NCBI RefSeq assembly: GCF_965638725.1 | Contig: NC_134949.1 | Coordinates: 78,336,017-78,400,016 of the forward strand | Direction of reading: 5' to 3' | DNA length: 64,000 bases | Source: Aptenodytes patagonicus | Taxonomy: Eukaryota > Chordata > Aves > Sphenisciformes > Spheniscidae | Shown: in pieces, positions 60,101-64,000 of the stretch | How positions within the stretch are numbered: position 1 is the stretch's first letter | Layout of the letters: each line of letters starts with the position of its first letter | Program-made: the position numbers and the translations under genes | The notes under the pieces: generated by a model | Told to the model about the DNA's origin: nothing | Database searches by the model: none | The model's input: only the letters and a program-made list of their open reading frames with translations

Positions 60101-62700
60101 GTAAGTTTACTGAGCTAGTGTAATAGGGCTACTTAAGGCAGCGCAGCCTGAGTGGGAACACAGTGGGTGGGTGTGTCATGAAACAGCCCCCGCTCAAAGG
60201 AATTACTGAGTGAGCAGCTGATGAGTTGTAAAGCAGGTTACTGTATTCTCATTAGAGGTGTATTTTTCTGACAGTAGCAGCCGGCAACAGGGGCTCACTT
60301 CAACTTACTGATGTACTCTAGATCAGTCTCATGCAAACTAGAGATTTTTGTGTGTCAACAGGTATCTTGCGAGGGACAAACCTTGAGTTTTCGGATGAAA
60401 TAAAAATATTAAAGGAATTACCAGGAAAAAAAAGCCCTTGAGGACCAGAAAGGCTCCTGAGAAGTAGCTAACAGTGAGGTACAACTGAAATCAGATGATG
60501 CTGGGAGTATTTACCACTTTTCACAAGGTACCTGGTACCTTGCAAACTGAATTTTAGAAGACTAGACCAGAGTTTTGCCTGAGCTAAGTGGAACACTGCT
60601 GAGCCCATGGGGTCAAATATTGTAAGGCAATTATTTACAAGGCATGGCCATAGTTTTCATGGACAAATCTAAGTCCACGCAGCACTATCTGTAGCAACCT
60701 CCTTGCTGTATATGCAAAACAAATGCACCTTTATCCAGTTCATTTCTGTACTCGCAGAAGGAATGCAGAGATGAAAATAAATGTGTAACAGCGTGTGCAG
60801 AGAGAACAGCTCCTTACACTTGTCATTCATAAACCTTCTGCAGAACTCTTGAAACGTTCCTCTGTAGCTCATGGTCCTTAGGGAGCGGTGAAACTGGTAA
60901 TAAGACACCACCAGGTCTTTGGGGTTGCGAGCCATGTATATTACCTATGACGGGAGGGGGGAAAAAAATCGTCTTATTGAAAGCTTTTTCCCCACCCCGT
61001 TTCCCAAAGCACTTAAACAACTGCTGCCAATATAGTTAAACAAACATGATTTCATTTCATTTTTACCTTTGAATTGCCATTATGGAGGTCCGAAGGCAAA
61101 AACCGGTATGGTAGGTGGCTTTTTATGAGGCGAGGAGATGTCAGTTCCTAAAATAAAGCAGACAGAAACATTTCTTATTGTGCATTAGTTTTTGGCACAT
61201 CCTGAGCTGTCCTGAACTGTCATACTTGAAGCCCTTTACTATACTGAGTCACATTCACAAATTCACTTCTGAAATTAATAGGGGTCTGGGTCTAGAAATT
61301 ACGTCAGGGAGTTACATCTGTTTTTAAATATCAAAAGTCTGGATAATGTGTTGGGGATTTTTGTTGTTTTTTTTTCCCCTTTTGTTTTCAAAGTACTTCC
61401 ATTTGTAGGACCTTCTCAGGAAGAGAGTGTAATAGTTGAAGATTCTTAGTATCAAACTAACTTTGTTTCCAGTGATGCTTCCACTAAAATTCCTTGAAAT
61501 AGATCAGAAGCTCTGAAAACCCTACCCCTAACTTCTTCACTTCAAAATTTTACTCTTGCAACTTATTTTATGCTCAGAATTAGGCCCAGACAATCCAAAG
61601 GTCTATCTGAGTGTGTGAACATCTTTCAAACAGAGTATTTTTCTATAATTTGAGACAAAATTGTCTTATAACACAAATGATCTTCCACTAGTTAAAAACT
61701 GCATAAATCCATACTGGATCAAGTTGCTAGCACATAGAATAGGTAACAATGTGTAATCTCAAACTAAACCTCTCACTATTGCCACCGCTTATTTGAATCA
61801 AGGTAGCACTGAGGTCTCATTGGACACAGATGAAAAAGAAAAGCAACCTCTGATCCCTGAATACTCTCAGCCTAAAGTAGGCTGATGCTGCAGTTGTCAT
61901 TGACCAGAAGCAGCTCAAATCTATCTGTGCCAGCCTTAGCTAGCTCAATTCAACAAGCACTGTAGCTGTTATAGGATGGAGCCCAGTATTTTGCCTTACA
62001 AGATATGCCTATATCAGAAGTAGTTACAGCAATGACAAGATCACACTCATATGCCACGCCGCTAGTCTCTGAGTGTTTTTAATAGTGTGGAAGTCATTTC
62101 ATGCAGAATATTCCAAAATCCTCAAACTACACCTACAGAGTCCGTAGATCCACAGATCCTGGGTCTCTAAGGATTTAGATGTGTAAATTCAGAGCAGTGG
62201 ATCTACAGATCCATAGATCTCTGTATTTGTAGTTCCTCTTTCGCAAGTTCAGGGAAGGGCTCAAAGCAAATTTGCCCCATTTGGGCAGCTTCTGTTTACA
62301 TAAGCAAGAGAGGCCTGGAACTTTTAATCAGAAAACCCACTGCCAAGATATTTAGGACACGGAGAAACATCTAAAGCATTAAACAGAGTATAATAAAGCT
62401 TAATAAAAGCAATTTTAAAATAACCTAATAATACTCTGAGTCATTCCAACAAACTGAGCAAGTCCAGTGATGAAAAGGACAAGGACACAGGATGAAACGA
62501 AGTGATAAATATGGAACCGAGGAAAAAGATACCCAAATGCTGAAAGACTTTCTTTACAATAAATTGTACCTTGATGATGTCCAGACCAGGCTGAGGGTAC
62601 TCTAGGACTGGAAGTTGTTCATCTATATTCATTAGTCCAATCTCATCTGGATCAGCTCCCTGACTCACTAGATATACCACTTCCTGCAGCAAGCCTGTGC
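51027..62700 (-). CDS. SULT4A1: SULT4A1, brain sulfotransferase-like protein (exons 2-7)
   Basis: Gene-level entry. Six exons encode the 227 whole residues after the exon 1 junction of the 284-residue family protein, ending ...LTFDFYL and a stop. Identity to the remembered human protein is very high. SULT4A1 is a cytosolic member of the PAPS-dependent sulfotransferase fold, found mainly in neurons. Its catalytic activity has not been clearly shown and it is thought to bind cofactor poorly. Visible elements are the KSHLPYRF block with the usual catalytic His, the 3'-phosphate-binding segment ARNPKDLVVSYY, the C-terminal RVGLWKD replacing the usual RKGxxGxWK, and the dimer motif KDIFTVSMNE. Exon 1 with the start and the TYPKSG loop lies beyond the right edge. 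Confidence 0.97.
51140..55727. other. SULT4A1 intron 6
   Basis: Intron of 4.6 kb. Sequence at 54460-55260 has the look of a badly decayed LINE (phrases such as AAATCTGCAGATAACAAGAAGGTTGGC). The 144-codon plus frame at 53351-53785 shows no splice sites or match. Confidence 0.55.
54600..54740 (+). repeat. Possible CR1-like reverse-transcriptase relic
   Basis: Text equivalent to 'ttgctgatgacacaaagttggg' of CR1 ORF2 appears as TCTGCAGATAACAAGAAGGTTGG, preceded by a TATTTTTATCAGAGATTTGA stretch like the upstream CR1 text. It is heavily mutated and placed by eye. Confidence 0.4.
55728..55866 (-). CDS. SULT4A1: SULT4A1 exon 6
   Basis: This is a 139-base exon with acceptor tcttacag and donor GGCAGGG|gtatgt. 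It encodes DLATMVEQLVRFLGVSYDKA to CCNAEALPVGR plus one base. It is directly preceded in the intron by a strongly AT-rich repeat at 55880-55990. Confidence 0.96.
55880..55990. repeat. AT-rich minisatellite-like stretch
   Basis: Nearly pure A/T, with AAATATTTCAAAA-type units repeated about three times (near 55917, 55957 and 55977). It begins only about 15 bases upstream of the exon 6 acceptor, so it may include the branch-point region. Confidence 0.8.
57388..57482 (-). CDS. SULT4A1: SULT4A1 exon 5
   Basis: This is a 95-base exon with acceptor ctttctag and donor AAG|gtaggt. The first two bases complete Leu, then it encodes GYGSWFEHVQEFWEHHMDAN and VLFLKYEDMHK. Human has HRMDS and MHR, so there are few conservative changes. 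Confidence 0.96.
60818..60944 (-). CDS. SULT4A1: SULT4A1 exon 4
   Basis: This 127-base exon has a size shared by the equivalent exon of other cytosolic sulfotransferases. It follows a short intron of 122 bases. Acceptor cgtcatag, donor AAGT|gtaagg. It encodes VIYMARNPKDLVVSYYQFHR to RRFMNDK with no difference from human that I can see. It carries the Arg and Ser that contact the 3'-phosphate of PAPS. Confidence 0.97.
61067..61147 (-). CDS. SULT4A1: SULT4A1 exon 3
   Basis: This is an 81-base, phase 0-0 exon with acceptor tttattttag and donor AAAG|gtaaaa. It encodes ELTSPRLIKSHLPYRFLPSD then LHNGNSK, with Asn for human Asp near the end. It contains the sulfotransferase catalytic His in KSHLP. 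Confidence 0.97.
61148..62569. other. SULT4A1 intron 2
   Basis: Intron of 1.4 kb. It has a short cluster of inverted and direct 'gtagatccac / gtggatctac' units at about 62138-62222. Otherwise unremarkable. Confidence 0.6.
62138..62222. repeat. Clustered GATC-containing direct and inverted units
   Basis: GTAGATCCACAGATCC near 62144 and GTGGATCTACAGATCCATAGATCT near 62198 share AGATCC units, and their first ten bases are exact reverse complements. Small local duplication or hairpin of unknown role. Confidence 0.6.
62570..62700 (-). CDS. SULT4A1: SULT4A1 exon 2
   Basis: This is a 131-base exon with acceptor tatgcag and donor AAG|gtacaa. It completes the Gly of the PAPS loop and encodes TGLLQEVVYLVSQGADPDEI to PGLDIIK. 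The human protein has Ser where this has Gly after the Thr. Preceding exon 1 is not in the window. Confidence 0.97.
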
Positions 62701-64000
62701 CTGCATAAACCAAACAATGAAAGAGAACAGATTGTATTACAGTTCTTATCTGAACAGAAGAATATGAAGGGAGACCTAGACATAGAAATAATGGTAACTT
62801 TTGTCCTTAACAGTCTGCTGTGAGCTAAGTCTGTAACTACTGTTTTAATGTAGTATGTCTGCTCCCTTGGTTTTATTTTAAACGCATGAAGATCTCCTTT
62901 CATGTAAAAGACCTGAGATTTTTCTTCAGTAATAATTTAAATATGTTTCTGTCTCCCAATCATTTTACCTGTGAATTGGAAAGCATTTTAAAAAAAGTTT
63001 TTCCACTGTGCATGTTAGCTAGACAAATACTACTATTTCCATTTTAGAAATTAAAAAAATGAGGCAGAGATCATCCAAGTTCACAAAATGCATTAGCGGC
63101 TGTACTGGGAGACTGCCAGTGTCCTCTATTCTAAATTGTAGGCAATTCTACTGTTATGCAACGACTTGAGAGTCTATTTATACCTCCATGTTATGGACTG
63201 GATAAACCACTGAATGCATCAATGCATAGTGAGTTAGTCATACACTTTAGAGGCCCCAATTACGTATCTCTCTCCAGTCTGAGGACATATACAAAACAAC
63301 CATTAGATATTATAGCCTTAATGACTGCACTTTGGAAAATTAATCGGTATTCCAAATAGAAGTTTGAACAGGGAATTATTTCAAATTACTTTACCTTCAG
63401 GCAAGTAGGAAACCCTCAAAACAGGTAAACAAAGGTTCAGAGATATTTGGCAGAGGCTTATGAAGAGAAAGGCACAGGCTTTTGGTGAGATGGAGGAACA
63501 GAATGAGGAGAGATCAAAGTGAGCTAGCAGGGAAGGGACCCCACAGTTTAGATGACAAGTGACACGGGCATGGGACATCCTGGATACTGTGATAGATCGA
63601 CCAATTATTTAAGAGTTGTGAGCCGTAAGGAAAATAGGACCGGGATTTATTCTCTCTCTCGTGTTGCCTAAAGGAACAAGTAATTGTTCCGGAACTCTTT
63701 ACAAAGCCCAAGCCCACCTCAACATCCCATGTCCTTGGAAAGATGAGCTGCAAACTCTGAGATCATGCCTTTCATTCCCGTTTTAACTTGAAAATAACTT
63801 GTAAGTTGCAAGTAACTTGTAACAGTCACCAGTTAACTCATGTTAACTAGCATGACTGTACACACTCACAGACACGTTTTGCACAAATTCTGTATGTTGT
63901 TCTAATACTAAGAAAACCAGTGTATCATTCAGATTTTTTTAATCTGAGCTAGGAAGAGTTAGAAAAAGCTGATGTACTTTAGAGGCTGGTTAGAGTGAAC
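62701..64000. other. SULT4A1 intron 1 (right edge)
   Basis: The 3' part of intron 1. Exon 1, expected to be GC-rich and to encode the first 56 residues, is not present. A MIR-like relic lies near 63031-63115. Confidence 0.65.
63031..63115 (-). repeat. Probable MIR-type SINE relic
   Basis: TACTATTTCCATTTTAGAAA, then AATGAGGCAGAGATCATCCA and AGTTCACAAAATGC, resembles the reverse of the MIR core (cattttacagatgaggaaactgaggc... ccaaggtcaca). Diverged; identified by eye. Confidence 0.5.

Larger units (their letters stand above)
55867..60817. other. SULT4A1 introns 5 and 4
   Basis: Intron 5 (55867-57387) and intron 4 (57483-60817). Apart from the AT-rich stretch above, no repeat or gene was recognised. 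A small GC-richer patch lies near 58350-58530. Confidence 0.55.

Noticed and set aside
1..64000. CRISPR arrays, operons, tRNA or rRNA genes
   Set aside because: None seen. The split exons, LINEs and LTRs are those of a vertebrate nuclear genome.

Overview
The window is vertebrate nuclear DNA, most probably from a bird. The only protein-coding content is split into short exons inside large AT-rich introns. The repeats are of avian type: a CR1 LINE 3' end and retroviral solo LTRs of families I recognise from bird genomes. I see no bacterial, viral or organellar genes and no complete intronless gene; most long open frames are intron or LTR noise.

Two genes are present, both on the minus strand and arranged head to tail. 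(1) EFCAB6, an EF-hand protein, occupies roughly 1-42985. Eleven coding exons were placed by matching splice sites, codon phase and similarity to the remembered human protein. They join into one open frame of 1278 bases (426 codons) and cover only the N-terminal part; the gene runs off the left edge. Its promoter is a CpG island at about 42590-43430 with two CCAAT boxes, GC boxes and an RFX-type X-box, as expected for a cilium/sperm-flagellum gene. (2) SULT4A1, the brain-type atypical sulfotransferase, occupies about 49445 to beyond 64000. Exons 2-7 are present and encode 227 whole residues, exactly the number expected after exon 1 of the 284-residue protein. The 3' UTR ends at an AATAAA at 49465-49470. 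Exon 1 and the promoter lie beyond the right edge. The neighbour order is the same as on human chromosome 22q13.

Layout: 1-36 kb, EFCAB6 exons with large introns, an inverted-repeat element (3.5-3.7 kb), a CR1 interrupted by a solo LTR (19.4-20.2 kb) and an intronic GC-rich island (31.4-31.7 kb). 36-43 kb, the first intron with a 940-bp LTR, then the promoter island. 43-49.4 kb, intergenic DNA with a solo LTR flanked by a perfect 5-bp duplication. 49.4-64 kb, SULT4A1.

No wholly new system was found. The most useful points for follow-up are a probable GC-AG intron in EFCAB6, a 37-bp-arm GC-rich hairpin beside its first exon, the intronic CpG island, the nested LTR/CR1 history, and the inverted repeat near 3.6 kb. 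Exon calls rest on sequence reading and remembered family proteins; no alignment was run.
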